A stretch of DNA of 64,000 nt from Sphingobium cupriresistens (GCF_004152865.1 NZ_SEOO01000004.1:111874-175873), one strand, 5' to 3'. Positions 1 to 9,732 are shown, counted from the stretch's first letter. The notes: generated by a model from the sequence alone, not told the origin. Numbers and translations: made by a program.

Positions 1-380
1 GACACTTCCAGATATTGCGCCCAGTCCTGCGGCACGATGACGTCGCCGATCGACAGGCCGGGATCGACCCCGCCCGCTATCCCTGAAAAGACGATCCGCC
101 GCACGGTGAAGCGGTCCAGCACCAGTTGCGTGTTCATCGCGGCGTTCACCATCGACACGCCGCTCTGCATCAGCAGCACCGGCTTGCCCGCCATCCGGCC
201 GGTCAGAAAGGTCATGCCGTTGATCTGGTGCCGCTTGGGCTTGTCGACCGACTTTACCAGCGCATCCCATTCGGGGAGGAAGGCGGTCATGACCACGGTG
301 CGCGGCGTGCTGTCCGCCTTGCGCGCCATGGCCGGGGTGGGGAGGGCGAGCGCCAGCAGCGCGAGGGCGAAGAATCGCAT
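1..380 (-). CDS. Secreted phosphorylase-superfamily nucleosidase (N-terminal part)
   Basis: Only the first 126 residues lie in the window; the gene runs off the left edge. It starts with a signal peptide (MRFFALALLALALPTPAMA, likely cleavage after AMA). The stretch FSGIAGGVDPGLSIGDVIVP follows, the characteristic glycine-rich loop of the PNP/UDP phosphorylase and MTA/SAH nucleosidase superfamily. A periplasmic enzyme that releases a base from a nucleoside is inferred. Its ATG overlaps the stop of the upstream purine-permease gene (TGATG), so the two are probably translationally coupled: the enzyme would free a nucleobase that the permease then imports. The exact substrate cannot be read from this fragment. 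Confidence 0.8.
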   Translation of the reverse strand, partial: MRFFALALLALALPTPAMARKADSTPRTVVMTAFLPEWDALVKSVDKPKRHQINGMTFLTGRMAGKPVLLMQSGVSMVNAAMNTQLVLDRFTVRRIVFSGIAGGVDPGLSIGDVIVPQDWAQYLEV

Positions 381-1747
381 CAGGCTGCTCCCATCCAGAC
401 GAAGCGAATGACGAAAAGACCGGCCAGCAGGAACAGGAACCAGTCCTTGCGCGTCGCCGTGCCGCGCAGGGCCTTGAGCGCTGCATGGGCGGTGATGCCG
501 AAGGCCAGGCCATTGGCGATCGAGAAGGTGAGCGGGATCATCGCCACGGTGAGGAAGGCGGGGATGGCCGACATCGGGTCTTCCCATTCCACCTCGGTCA
601 GCGGCACCAGCATCAGGCCGCCCACGATGATGAGGGCGGGCGCGGTCGCGGCCAGCGGCACCAGTTGCGCATAGGGGGCGACGAACATGGTCAGCAGGAA
701 CAGGATGCCGGTAACGACGGCGGTCAGGCCAGTGCGCCCGCCCGCCTGCACGCCCGCCGCGCTCTCGACATAGGAGGTGACGGTGCTGGTGCCCGCCATC
801 GACCCGACGATGGTGGCGACCGCGTCGGTCATCAATATGCGGTTGAGGCCGGGGATGCGCCCCGCCGCGTCCATCAGGCCCGCGCGCTTCGTCACCGCGA
901 CCAATGTGCCGATATTGTCGAACAGGTCGACGAACAGGAAAACGAACAGGATTTCCAGCAGGCCGAGGCCATGGCTGCCGGTCAGGCCGAACACGCCGGG
1001 CAGGTCGAGCTGAAAGGCGGTGCCGGTCAACGCCTCCAGGCTATAGGGTTCGGGCTTGACCGTCACCATGCCGGTCAGCCAGCCGACGATCGTGGTGGCG
1101 ACGATGCCGATCAGCATCGCGCCGCGCACATTCCACACGCTGAGCGTGCCGATGACCAAAAGCCCTAGCAGCGCCAGCGCGGCGCCGGGGGCTTTCAGGT
1201 CGCCCAGCGCCACGAAGGTCGCCGGGTTCGCGCCCACGATCCCGGCATTTTTCAAACCGATAAAGCCGATGAACAGACCGATGCCCCCCGCCACCGCCGC
1301 GAACAAATAGGTGGGGATGACCGCCACGATCAACTGCCGCACGCCGGTCAGCGTCAGGATCAGGAAGGCGACGCCGGACAGGAAGACGCAGCCCAGTGCG
1401 ATTGGCCATTGCACGCCCATCTGCCCGACCACGGTGAAGGCGAAATAGGCGTTCAACCCCATGCCCGGCGCCAACGCCAGCGGGACATTGGCGGTCAGGC
1501 CCATCAGGATCGAGGCGAAGGCGGCGGCGAAGCAGGTGGCCGCCGCGACCGAGGCGACAGGCATCCCGGTCGATCCCAGGATCGCCGGGTTGACCAGCAC
1601 GATATAGGCCATCGTCAGGAAGGTGGTGATCCCGGCCAGCACCTCCGTTCGCGCCGATGTGCCGCGCTGGCTGAGCGCGAAATAGCGGTCCAGCCCGCCT
1701 GTCGGCGCTTCTGGCGGATGGTGATCCGCGACCTGCGATGGCGTCAT
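380..1747 (-). CDS. NCS2 family AzgA-type purine permease
   Basis: A 455-residue polytopic inner-membrane protein. The N-terminus (RGTSARTEVLAGITTFLTMA followed by YIVLVNP) is the hallmark of the AzgA branch of the nucleobase:cation symporter-2 family, which imports adenine, guanine or hypoxanthine with protons. Further family features are the NAYFAF segment after PLALAPGMGL and the SAAGVQAGGRTGLTAVVTG loop. Length is normal for AzgA. The ATG overlaps the stop of the amidase gene (ATGA) and the stop overlaps the start of the secreted nucleosidase, placing it inside a tightly coupled operon. Purine specificity is inferred from the subfamily. Confidence 0.92.
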   Translation of the reverse strand: MTPSQVADHHPPEAPTGGLDRYFALSQRGTSARTEVLAGITTFLTMAYIVLVNPAILGSTGMPVASVAAATCFAAAFASILMGLTANVPLALAPGMGLNAYFAFTVVGQMGVQWPIALGCVFLSGVAFLILTLTGVRQLIVAVIPTYLFAAVAGGIGLFIGFIGLKNAGIVGANPATFVALGDLKAPGAALALLGLLVIGTLSVWNVRGAMLIGIVATTIVGWLTGMVTVKPEPYSLEALTGTAFQLDLPGVFGLTGSHGLGLLEILFVFLFVDLFDNIGTLVAVTKRAGLMDAAGRIPGLNRILMTDAVATIVGSMAGTSTVTSYVESAAGVQAGGRTGLTAVVTGILFLLTMFVAPYAQLVPLAATAPALIIVGGLMLVPLTEVEWEDPMSAIPAFLTVAMIPLTFSIANGLAFGITAHAALKALRGTATRKDWFLFLLAGLFVIRFVWMGAA

Positions 1748-3084
1748 GCGATGTCCCCCGAATATGGATGTCCCGGCATGGCGACGCCGGTGATGCCCCG
1801 TTGCTCCAGCATGGCTGCCAGCCGGAACAAGGTCGGCTCGCCACCCGGCTTGCCGATCAGTTGCAGCCCCAATGGCAGCCGCCCCGGACGATAGAGCGGA
1901 ATGCTGAACGAAGGGAAGCCCGTGAAACTGATCGGCTGGCTATGGATGCCCAGATCCGCGCGCGCCGGCGCCATCGCCCCGTCGATCAGGATGCGGGGAT
2001 CGTTGATCGGCGGCGCGGTGCAGGGCGTCGCCGGTGCGATCAGCACGTCATAAGGCGCGATTAAGTCCAGCATGGTGGCGCGGAATCTGGCGCGGAACGC
2101 CTGCGCTTCCGCATACAGGCCATCGGGCAACAGCGCGCCGGCGATCAGCCGGTCGCGCACCTGCGGATCGAACGCCATGGCGTCGCGCGCCAGCGCCGCA
2201 CGGTGCAGTCGTCCGCCTTCGCTGGCCGTAATCAGAAAGGCGGCGGACCGCGCGCGGGCGATGTCTGGCACGGTCACGACCGGCGAATCCGGCGCAATGG
2301 CGTCGATCGCTGCGCTCTGTTCGGGATCGATATTCTCGGCGAAGCGGCCGCCCAACTGGGCGAGGCGGATCGGCGCGCCGTCATCCTGCGCGGATCGGCC
2401 GGCCAGTACTTCCCATATCGTCACCATGTCGGCCAGCGACGCGGTGAACGGGCCGATATCGTCGAAACTTTCGGCGAAGGGAAAGACGCCCGTCATCGGC
2501 AGGGCGCCATGGGTCGGTTTCAACCCATAAAGGCCGGTCAGGCTGGCCGGCACCCGGATCGACCCATTGGTGTCCGACCCCAGCGAAAAGGGCAACAGCC
2601 CGGCCGCGACCACCGCCGCCGACCCGCCCGACGACCCGCCGGCTAAGCGGGTCAGGTCATGCGGATTGCGGGTCGTGCCATGCAGCGCGTTGATCGTTGC
2701 AAAGCCATAGGCGAACTCGTCCATGTTGAGGCTGGCCACCAATATGGCGCCGGCCGCCTTCAGGCGACGGATCGCTTCGGCATCCTGCGTGGCTGGCGGC
2801 GCATCGGCATAGAGCCGCGATCCGGCGGTGGTGGGCAGGCCGGCGATGTCGAACAGATCCTTCACGCCAAAAGGCACGCCCGCCAGCGGCCCCGGATCGC
2901 GACCGGCGGCGGCCAGCGCGTCGATCCTCGCCGCATCCCTGCGCGCCGGGCCGGCCATGATGCGGGTGACGGCGCAGAGCGGCGCTGCTTCCTTCGCCAG
3001 CGCCGTCAGGCACTGGTCGAGCAACTGCGTGGCGGATTGCTGACCGCTGCGCACGGACTGGGCGATCGCCATGGCTCCCGTCAT
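1744..3084 (-). CDS. AtzE/HpxY-like amidase (amidase signature family)
   Basis: A 446-residue cytoplasmic amidase. The Ser-cisSer-Lys triad is visible: K75 in PFGVKDLFD, S151 in AGGSSGGSA and S175 in SDTNGSIRVPASLTGLYG; the 24-residue spacing between the two serines is the family norm. The sequence resembles AtzE (1-carboxybiuret hydrolase) and HpxY of Klebsiella purine (oxalurate) degradation more than GatA. AtzE needs a small partner subunit, AtzG; here an AtzG-like domain is fused to the transporter encoded immediately upstream, whose stop overlaps this start (ATGA). The downstream purine permease and nucleosidase favour a purine-derived substrate such as a ureido or carbamoyl acid; the actual substrate is not known. 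Confidence 0.88.
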   Translation of the reverse strand: MTGAMAIAQSVRSGQQSATQLLDQCLTALAKEAAPLCAVTRIMAGPARRDAARIDALAAAGRDPGPLAGVPFGVKDLFDIAGLPTTAGSRLYADAPPATQDAEAIRRLKAAGAILVASLNMDEFAYGFATINALHGTTRNPHDLTRLAGGSSGGSAAVVAAGLLPFSLGSDTNGSIRVPASLTGLYGLKPTHGALPMTGVFPFAESFDDIGPFTASLADMVTIWEVLAGRSAQDDGAPIRLAQLGGRFAENIDPEQSAAIDAIAPDSPVVTVPDIARARSAAFLITASEGGRLHRAALARDAMAFDPQVRDRLIAGALLPDGLYAEAQAFRARFRATMLDLIAPYDVLIAPATPCTAPPINDPRILIDGAMAPARADLGIHSQPISFTGFPSFSIPLYRPGRLPLGLQLIGKPGGEPTLFRLAAMLEQRGITGVAMPGHPYSGDIA

Positions 3085-4235
3085 GGCGCGGCGCCTTCAT
3101 TCCGGTCCAGCAACAGGCCGGCATGATGATCGAGCAGCGCCATGTTCGCGACCACGCCGGGCATACAGGCGGCTGGGATCGGCAGGCCGATGGCGTCCGC
3201 GGCCCGATGAATGTCCGCTTCGCTGCGGGGCAGCGGGGGGGCAGGTGTCGAAATGAGGACAGAAGCCTGCCGCGCGAACCGCCCAGCCAGCGCCGCGCAA
3301 ATAAGAAGTTGCAACTGGTGGAATATCATCAGCGGCAGGATCAGCAGGCCGACTTGCGCCGGGGGGAACAGCGCCCCGGCCATTGGAACGCCGGACACCA
3401 GGCTTTTCTTGGACCCGCAGAACAGCAGCACGATCGCATCCTGGCGCGCCAACCCGGCCAGCCGCGCAACGCCCATATTCACGCTCATGACGATAGCCAG
3501 GACGAGCGCGCTGAGGCCCAGCAGCAACATCAGGTCGCCTACGCCGACCTGCGTCCATATGCCGCCGGCGACGGCGGCGCTGAAAGCGGAATAGACCACC
3601 AGCAATATCGCGCCCCGGTCAACCGGCATCAAAAGCCCCTTACGCCGGTCGATAAAGCCGCCGATATAGGGGCGCAGAAAATGACCCGCGACGAAGGGGA
3701 CCAACAGTTGCAGGGCGATATTCTGGACGGAATGGATCGTGGCCGTGCCGCCATGTCCCTCTACATTCAGGGTCAAGGTGACGAGCAGCGGCGTTAGCAG
3801 GATGCCGATCAGGTTGGACAGCGACGCGCTGCACAGGGCGGCGGCGACATTGCCGCCCGCCATCGCGGTAAAGGCGATCGACGACTGGACCGTGGAGGGC
3901 AACAGGGTCAGATAGAGCAGGCCCGACATGAGCACCGGATCGGCCCAGCCCCGCATCAGCGATGTCATCGCGATGCCGACGGCCGGGAACAACAGATAGG
4001 TCGATGCAAAGACCAGCAGATGCAACCGCCAGTTGCCCGCCCCCTGCAGAATCGCCGCGCGCGACAGTTTTGCGCCATGAAGGAAGAACAACAGCGCTAT
4101 CGCGATATCGGCCAGTATATCGATCCAGCCCGCGGCCTGCCCCCTGGCCGGCCACAGCGACGCTGCGCCGACCGTCGCGACCAGCCACAAGAGAAACGGG
4201 TCAATCCGCAGGATAGCAAGGGTCGGGCGCGCCAT
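3081..4235 (-). CDS. BASS/SBF-like transporter with fused C-terminal AtzG/HpxX-like domain
   Basis: A 384-residue protein in one uninterrupted frame. Residues 1 to about 325 form a bile acid:sodium symporter-like transporter (YfeH/SBF-like branch): about ten hydrophobic segments and the motif GSKKSLVSGVPMAG before the last one (LLILPLMIFHQLQLLICAAL). YfeH-type proteins usually end near there. After a Pro-rich linker (PAPPLPRSE), residues about 338-377 contain AADAIGLPIP, then PGVVANMALLDHHAGLLLD, matching the small AtzG/HpxX (DUF4089-type) subunit that partners AtzE/HpxY amidases. With ten membrane segments and a positively charged GRFARQ after the last, the tail should be cytoplasmic, where the amidase is. 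The amidase start overlaps this stop (ATGA). The fusion is read directly; tethering is inference. The ATG is preceded by AAGG. Confidence 0.85.
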   Translation of the reverse strand: MARPTLAILRIDPFLLWLVATVGAASLWPARGQAAGWIDILADIAIALLFFLHGAKLSRAAILQGAGNWRLHLLVFASTYLLFPAVGIAMTSLMRGWADPVLMSGLLYLTLLPSTVQSSIAFTAMAGGNVAAALCSASLSNLIGILLTPLLVTLTLNVEGHGGTATIHSVQNIALQLLVPFVAGHFLRPYIGGFIDRRKGLLMPVDRGAILLVVYSAFSAAVAGGIWTQVGVGDLMLLLGLSALVLAIVMSVNMGVARLAGLARQDAIVLLFCGSKKSLVSGVPMAGALFPPAQVGLLILPLMIFHQLQLLICAALAGRFARQASVLISTPAPPLPRSEADIHRAADAIGLPIPAACMPGVVANMALLDHHAGLLLDRNEGAAP

Positions 4236-4381
4236 GCCGGCCTTATGCTCGCCTTGCCCCTACCGATCCAATAGAATGACTTCAACGGATCGTTGCAAAA
4301 AACAGAGCGGCCCAGGCGTTGATAGCGCGCGTGCGCATTGCGGCCTGCTATCATTTCTATTCGTCACAATGGGCCTGGTGC

Positions 4382-6592
4382 TCAGGCGATCGTCACTATC
4401 TGCGCTCCGCTGTCATGCGGCATCGGCTTAACGACAACCTGATCGCCCATGCGATCGAATGCGATGTCGACTTTGGCCGCATCGATGCCCAGGCTGCTTA
4501 TCGTCAGGCTCTGAAGGAAATGCGGCAAAGTAGGCTTGTGAAACGAAATCTGCTTTGCCGACACATCGAAACGCAGCCCCAGGCTGGATTGGATCAGCGC
4601 CAGTGGCGCGGCGGCCGACCAGGCCTGCGGGCTGCAGGCGACCGGATAGAAAGTAGGGCCTTGAGAGCGGCGCCGTGGGAAACCGCAGAATAGTTCCGGC
4701 AGCCGCATCATATCGACATAGGTCGCGGCGGCGAACAGGCCCTCGAATATTTGCGCTGCCTCGCGCTGATAGCCGTAGCGCGAAAAACCGCTTGCGATCA
4801 GCGCATTGTCGTGAGGCCAGATTGAACCGTTATGATAGCTCATGGGATTGTAGCGTTTTTCGGTCGAGGCGATCGTGCGCACCCCCCAACCGGAAAAGGA
4901 CGCCGGCGCCATAAGGGTGCGGACGACTGCTTCGGCGCGCTCTTCCCGCGCCAGCCCGGTATAAAGGACGTGTCCGGCATTGGATGATCGCACCCGGCAT
5001 GGCCTCTTGTCGCCATCGAGCGCCAGAACGTAGGTGCCCAGCGCGGCGTCGAAAAAGGCGGCGTCGAACCGATCGCGCAACTGACCTGCGCGATCCCGAT
5101 AATCCGCCGCGCGAACATCGTCGCCGACCGCACGGAACAGCGCTGCCGCCGTACGCCACGCGCCATAGACATAGGCCTGGACCTCCGCCAGGGCGATCGG
5201 GCCGCGCGCAATGCTCCCATCGGCGTGGAAAATGGAATCATGACTGTCTTTCCAGCCTTGATTTTGCAGGCCCTGATCGGTCAGGCGTCCATATTCGACG
5301 AAACCGTCGCCATCGCGGTCCCCATGCAGGTCGATCCAGGCGAGCGCCGCCTCAATATGGGGAAGGATCGTCTTTAGAAAAGCCATGTCGCCGGTGCGCT
5401 CGAGATAGGCGCCCGCCAGCATCACGAACAGCGGCGTGGAATCGATGCTGCCATAATAATGGCGGAATGGCACTTCGCCCAATTCGGCCATCTCGCCGTG
5501 GCGCACCTCATGCAATATCTTGCCCGGTTCGGCATCGGCCGCCGGATCGAAGCCGGTCGCCTGATGCGCGGCCAGATACCCCAGCACGCCCCGGCTGATC
5601 GCAGGGTCCATCCACAAGGTTTCGAGCGCGGTGATGATGGCGTCGCGCCCGAACACGGTGCTGAACCAGGGGATGCCGGCATAGGGATAGGTGCCAAATT
5701 CGGTATCGGTGGACAGCATGGAGATGTCTGCGACCGACCGCCGCGCCACTTCGTTGAACAGGTCGTTGGACGAATGCAAGGTCGCCCCGCGCTTACGCGC
5801 GGATCGCAACGCCTGCATCGCTTCGCGCAAGGACTTGAGGAATTGCTTGGACAATCCGTCGCGGACATCGATCTTGCTGCAGGAGATGCGGGTGAACAGG
5901 GCGCAACGCGCCCCCGGCGGCACTGTGACATCGAAGCGCGCATGGCTGTCCGTCAATTCGGTTGGCATGGGATCGAAATGCAGGTGGGTCTGTCGTTCCT
6001 GATCGTCCCGTCCAAGATAACCGAGCAGGACGTCCGCCGCGCCGACCTGCGCCTCGCGCATCGCCCCGCGCCGCAAGCGGGTCATGCCGCGTATCTCGAA
6101 CAGGTCGGCGAAGTCGGCGGCAAAGCTCAGGTCGACGCTGATCTGGCGCGTTTCCGTATCAAAATTGCGAAGGGTGATCCGCTCGTACAACGCATCTTTC
6201 CAGAGGAAACGGGTGCGGCGCAAATGAATAAGGTCATGCTCCACCGCCACCCGTCCATCGTCACCGAAAAAATCGGGATTGGCGAGGTCGCATGTCAGCA
6301 TGGCGTTGTCGTCACGCAACGCCGAACTCAACAGGATCGGCCGCATGTCGTTGACAGTGAAATAGAGGTGCGAAAGATGTCGTGTGTCGCGATGATAGAG
6401 GCCTTCCGGGCTGCCGGGGCCGGATATCGCGTCACCGCTATGGTCGAACACGGCGAAACTGTCGCCATGTTTGAGCGTGCGCGGCCTGCGTTCATGCAGC
6501 GAGGCTGTCGCCGGGATGAAGAATTGAGTTTGCGCCTGAGACAGGGCCTGTCCTCCCGCGATGCCGGGCGTGTCTGGCTGGATCTGCGTCAT
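4382..6592 (-). CDS. Amylo-alpha-1,6-glucosidase family protein (glycogen-debranching type)
   Basis: A 736-residue cytoplasmic protein with no signal peptide. The N-terminal half has the bacterial glycogen debranching N-terminal fold: [17 protein letters not shown], then [21 protein letters not shown]. The C-terminal half is the (alpha/alpha)6 barrel, with [40 protein letters not shown], and [20 protein letters not shown]. The start is supported by AGGAG seven bases upstream. It lies 8 bases downstream of the family-4 glycosyltransferase on the same strand and is surely cotranscribed. Such pairs are common in alphaproteobacteria; they may act on an alpha-glucan or a stress-related glucoside, but neither acceptor nor product can be deduced here. 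Confidence 0.88.
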   Translation of the reverse strand: MTQIQPDTPGIAGGQALSQAQTQFFIPATASLHERRPRTLKHGDSFAVFDHSGDAISGPGSPEGLYHRDTRHLSHLYFTVNDMRPILLSSALRDDNAMLTCDLANPDFFGDDGRVAVEHDLIHLRRTRFLWKDALYERITLRNFDTETRQISVDLSFAADFADLFEIRGMTRLRRGAMREAQVGAADVLLGYLGRDDQERQTHLHFDPMPTELTDSHARFDVTVPPGARCALFTRISCSKIDVRDGLSKQFLKSLREAMQALRSARKRGATLHSSNDLFNEVARRSVADISMLSTDTEFGTYPYAGIPWFSTVFGRDAIITALETLWMDPAISRGVLGYLAAHQATGFDPAADAEPGKILHEVRHGEMAELGEVPFRHYYGSIDSTPLFVMLAGAYLERTGDMAFLKTILPHIEAALAWIDLHGDRDGDGFVEYGRLTDQGLQNQGWKDSHDSIFHADGSIARGPIALAEVQAYVYGAWRTAAALFRAVGDDVRAADYRDRAGQLRDRFDAAFFDAALGTYVLALDGDKRPCRVRSSNAGHVLYTGLAREERAEAVVRTLMAPASFSGWGVRTIASTEKRYNPMSYHNGSIWPHDNALIASGFSRYGYQREAAQIFEGLFAAATYVDMMRLPELFCGFPRRRSQGPTFYPVACSPQAWSAAAPLALIQSSLGLRFDVSAKQISFHKPTLPHFLQSLTISSLGIDAAKVDIAFDRMGDQVVVKPMPHDSGAQIVTIA

Positions 6593-6600
6593 GGCGTCTC

Positions 6601-7695
6601 CTATGCGACGATTTGCAATTCGGCGTCTTCGCCCCGCTGCCGGCGTAGTCGGGCGGCGTCCGTCCGCGCGCCGGGCAAATCATGGTATAGCGCGACATAG
6701 TCGGTCGCCATGCGCTGCGCCGTGAAGCGTGCGTCAAATGCGCCACGCACCCGGCGGCGGTCGAGATGCGGCAAGGCCGCAATGGCCGCCACAGCCTCAT
6801 CTTCGCTCTCGACGATGAAGCCGGACACGCCGTGCTCGATCACTTCGGGCACCGATCCGCAGCGGAAGGCGATCACCGGCGTCGCACAGGCCATGGCCTC
6901 GATCATCACCAGGCCGAACGGCTCTGGCCAGTCGATGGGAAACAGCAGTGCGCTCGCCTGACCCAGAAACCGCGCCTTTTGCTGCTCATTGATCTCGCCG
7001 ATATAATGGACATTGGGATAATGTTCGACGAGCGGGGCGATCTCGCTTTCCCAATAAGCGCGATCGACATTGTCGATCTTGGCCGCGATCTTCAGTTGCA
7101 GGCCCGATCGCGCCGCGATGCGGATCGCCCGGTCTGGCCGCTTTTCCGGCGATATGCGGCCCAGAAATGCAAGATAATCGTCGCCCGGTCCCAAACGTGG
7201 CGCCAGCAGATCGGCAGGCAGGCCGTGATATATGGTGCCGCCCCAATTAACCGGCGGCATGGGCAGTCGTTGATGGTCGGATATCGACACCAGACTATGA
7301 TCGGGAAAGACGCGGTAAAAGGGCGGCAGGTCTGGCAGGTCGAGCCGACCGTGCAAGGTGGTGACGGTGCGTCCGATAAAGTCCTGAACCATCGGCAGGT
7401 GCAGCATGTCGATATGAAAGTGCAGCGCGTCGAATTCGTCGGCGCGGCGGCGGACCTGCTCCAGCATCATCATATGATAGGGAATGGTGTCGGACACGGC
7501 CGGATTAAGACGAAGCGCCATGTCGGTGATCGGCACCAGTTCGGCTTGTGTCTGAGAATCGCCGCTGGCGAACAGGGTGACATCATGCCCCTGGCGGACG
7601 AGTTCTTCGGTCAGGTAGGAAACGATACGTTCGGTGCCGCCATAGAATTTGGGTGGGACACTTTCGGCCAATGGGGCGATTTGCGCGATCTTCAT
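6601..7695 (-). CDS. Glycosyltransferase family 4 (GT-B fold)
   Basis: A 364-residue cytosolic GT-B glycosyltransferase. The N-terminal acceptor domain shows FYGGTERIVSYLTEELVRQG, typical of GT4 enzymes. The C-terminal donor domain has LGRISPEKRPDRAIRIAARS and the E-x7-E motif in PEPFGLVMIEAMACATPVIA, followed by GSVPEVIEHGVSGFIV. A GAGAGGA Shine-Dalgarno lies before the ATG. It is the first gene of a two-gene operon with the amylo-1,6-glucosidase. The donor is probably a nucleotide sugar; the acceptor is unknown. The 263 bases upstream (7696-7958) contain no gene that I can support and should hold its promoter. Confidence 0.88.
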   Translation of the reverse strand: MKIAQIAPLAESVPPKFYGGTERIVSYLTEELVRQGHDVTLFASGDSQTQAELVPITDMALRLNPAVSDTIPYHMMMLEQVRRRADEFDALHFHIDMLHLPMVQDFIGRTVTTLHGRLDLPDLPPFYRVFPDHSLVSISDHQRLPMPPVNWGGTIYHGLPADLLAPRLGPGDDYLAFLGRISPEKRPDRAIRIAARSGLQLKIAAKIDNVDRAYWESEIAPLVEHYPNVHYIGEINEQQKARFLGQASALLFPIDWPEPFGLVMIEAMACATPVIAFRCGSVPEVIEHGVSGFIVESEDEAVAAIAALPHLDRRRVRGAFDARFTAQRMATDYVALYHDLPGARTDAARLRRQRGEDAELQIVA

Positions 7696-7958
7696 GCAGG
7701 CATTCCTCTCTAACGAGTGGAGCCTCCGTTCCCCGACTTGCGGTAGGCTGTACCGCTACAAGCATTCAGGCACGGACTGGTTTCATGAACAAACGATGTT
7801 TCGTCTCCATCCCGGCCGCCAACCATGTCATGAAGATGCGCAATGAGCGCGCATGTGAACGCCTGCGCAATTCGCGCGTCGGTCGGCGCCCTTCAGGGGC
7901 GAGCGGAAGCTGGCTGGCATCCATGTCCGCTTTATGGGCTTCAACGATATCGTGGATC

Positions 7959-9641
7959 CTACTGCGCCAGCGAGACGATATAAGCGGCCATCGCATCGGC
8001 CTGATCGTTCGTCAGCGCTGCGCCGCCGCCCGGCGGCATTGGCGCCGGGAATTGCTTGGGGCGGGGCACGCCTTTGAGGACGGTCGCGCGAATGTCGGCC
8101 ACGCCACCATCGCCCCATAACCATTCCCGGTCGATCAGATTCGGACCTACGGGCGTACCTTCGCCTGCGGGACCATGGCATCCGGCGCAAGGCGCGCCGG
8201 CAATTTCCCCTGCATAAAGGCGTCGGCCAAGCGCGACCTTTGCGGAGTCGGCGTTCTTGGCCTGTCCGTCGCTCTCGCCTCCACTGACCGACAGCAGTCC
8301 ACCGTCCGCCGCTTTGGCCGCGATCAGGGACGCAGCCTTGTCGCCGCGATAGCGGACCCGCCAGACACGACCCTGCCTGTCGTCCGATATATAGAGAGAG
8401 CCGTCCGGCCCGATGGCGAGGCCGGTCGGCCGATAGTCTGCCTTGCCGCTTGCGCGTTCAGGGCCGGCAAAGCCATCCGCGAACAATATGGGACCGCCTG
8501 ACGCACGACCTTGCTTCATCGGCTGGAACAGGATGTTGAAGCCCTGTTGCGGCCCCGGCGCGCGATTCCAGGAGCCATGGAAGGCGATGAAGACGCCGTC
8601 CCGATAGGCCGTAGGGAACAGCGTCCCGGCATAGAATATCACCGCATTGGGCGCCCAATGAGCGGGAAACGTAGCGACCGGCCCGCGTCGCCCGGCGCAA
8701 GGGCCAATCGCCTTTCCGCCATCGCCGCCATATTCGGGGGCCAGCACCAGGCGCTTGGCACGGGGGTCGAAATAGCATTCCGGCCATCCATAGTCGGCGT
8801 CCGCCGCGACCTCGATCAGTTCTTCGGCCGGCGATTCCTGCCCCCGGATGGCCGAATAGAGATGACCCCAATTTTCATGCAACTGGTCGCGGCCATGCTG
8901 GGTCGCGAACACGCGCCCCTTACCATCCACGGTGAGACCTACCGCGTTGCGGATGCCCGATGCGAAACGCGCGGCGGGCCCAAAGCGCTGTTCCTTGCCG
9001 GCCGCATCGAAACGCCAGATGCCCGCACGCAGCGTCTTTTCGGCACAGGGCGTCTGGCCCGGCGACCCGCTTTGTCGATTATCGATCTGGCAGGCATTGG
9101 TGGCGCTCCCGCTGTTGACGAACAGGCTGCCGTCCGCGCGCAGGGCGATGCTGTGGCTGTCATGATCGCCGGTGGCGGGCAATCCGACGACTACCCGCTC
9201 GACCGCATTCATGGGCCTGCGGGTGGCGCCGTCCAGCCGATAGCGTAGGATATGATCGCCATCCTCCAGGAACAGTCTGTCGCGATCGATGGCTATGCCG
9301 GTGCCGCCGGTCTGGCCGGGGAAAGGGCGCTCGACATGATCGGCGCGGCCGTCGCCATCGCGGTCCTGCAACAGGATCAGGCCGGATGCGACCTGCCCGT
9401 CTTCGCGGTCGGGCGCGCTGTTGGCATAGACGGTTCCGTCCACCCCCACCACCAGGTGGCGCACATGGCCCAGCTTGTCGGCGAAAATCTCGGCACAAAA
9501 ACCGGGCGGCAGCGTCAGGCCGCCCGACAATTCGGCGCAGCCTGCATCAGCCCGCTCAGGCGCGGCCAAATGATCGGAGCAACCGCCAAGGGCGGCAAGA
9601 GCGCATAGGATGGCGACAGGGAAAAGGCTTTTGAGCGTCAT
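7959..9641 (-). CDS. Lipoprotein sorbosone-dehydrogenase-like beta-propeller with C-terminal cytochrome c
   Basis: A 560-residue envelope protein. It begins with a lipoprotein signal peptide ending LAALGGC (lipidated Cys21). Residues about 40-450 are a sorbosone dehydrogenase/PQQ-type six-bladed beta-propeller (VGVDGTVYANSAPDRED; GIAIDRDRLFLEDGDHILRY; FIAFHGSWNRAPG; GLAIGPDGSLYISDDRQGRV). Residues about 465-560 form a class I cytochrome c with CAGCH heme attachment and a likely Met ligand in PAPMPPGGG. It is therefore a periplasmic quinoprotein-like dehydrogenase with its own electron-transfer domain, oxidising an aldose or related sugar; substrate not determinable. CAGGA precedes the ATG. 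Upstream it shares a 19-bp site with the TonB receptor promoter, suggesting common control. Confidence 0.87.
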   Translation of the reverse strand: MTLKSLFPVAILCALAALGGCSDHLAAPERADAGCAELSGGLTLPPGFCAEIFADKLGHVRHLVVGVDGTVYANSAPDREDGQVASGLILLQDRDGDGRADHVERPFPGQTGGTGIAIDRDRLFLEDGDHILRYRLDGATRRPMNAVERVVVGLPATGDHDSHSIALRADGSLFVNSGSATNACQIDNRQSGSPGQTPCAEKTLRAGIWRFDAAGKEQRFGPAARFASGIRNAVGLTVDGKGRVFATQHGRDQLHENWGHLYSAIRGQESPAEELIEVAADADYGWPECYFDPRAKRLVLAPEYGGDGGKAIGPCAGRRGPVATFPAHWAPNAVIFYAGTLFPTAYRDGVFIAFHGSWNRAPGPQQGFNILFQPMKQGRASGGPILFADGFAGPERASGKADYRPTGLAIGPDGSLYISDDRQGRVWRVRYRGDKAASLIAAKAADGGLLSVSGGESDGQAKNADSAKVALGRRLYAGEIAGAPCAGCHGPAGEGTPVGPNLIDREWLWGDGGVADIRATVLKGVPRPKQFPAPMPPGGGAALTNDQADAMAAYIVSLAQ

Positions 9642-9701
9642 GCAAATCCTGTTTCGAAAAGCAGGGGCGATGGCGGTCTGCCGCCGCGTCTCTAAAAGCC
9701 A

Positions 9702-9720
9702 TAATCTAGTATGAGAAATA
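9702..9720. promoter_or_regulatory. Candidate operator, copy A (19-bp exact repeat)
   Basis: TAATCTAGTATGAGAAATA occurs here, about 60 bases upstream of the sorbosone-type dehydrogenase start, and again at 10602-10620, exactly 900 bases away. The two copies flank the GntR regulator gene. The core TAGTATGAGA loosely resembles FadR-subfamily half-sites (GT...AC type). It is therefore a candidate operator of the GntR protein; binding is not shown. Confidence 0.6.
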
Positions 9721-9732
9721 GATCAATATCGC

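Noticed and set aside
4236..4381. Possible terminator after the amylo-1,6-glucosidase gene (T run near 4296-4301)
   Set aside because: The T run on the minus strand is not preceded by a convincing stem, so no terminator is called.
5459..6700. Plus-strand open frame of 413 codons
   Set aside because: Antisense to the amylo-1,6-glucosidase gene and without motifs.
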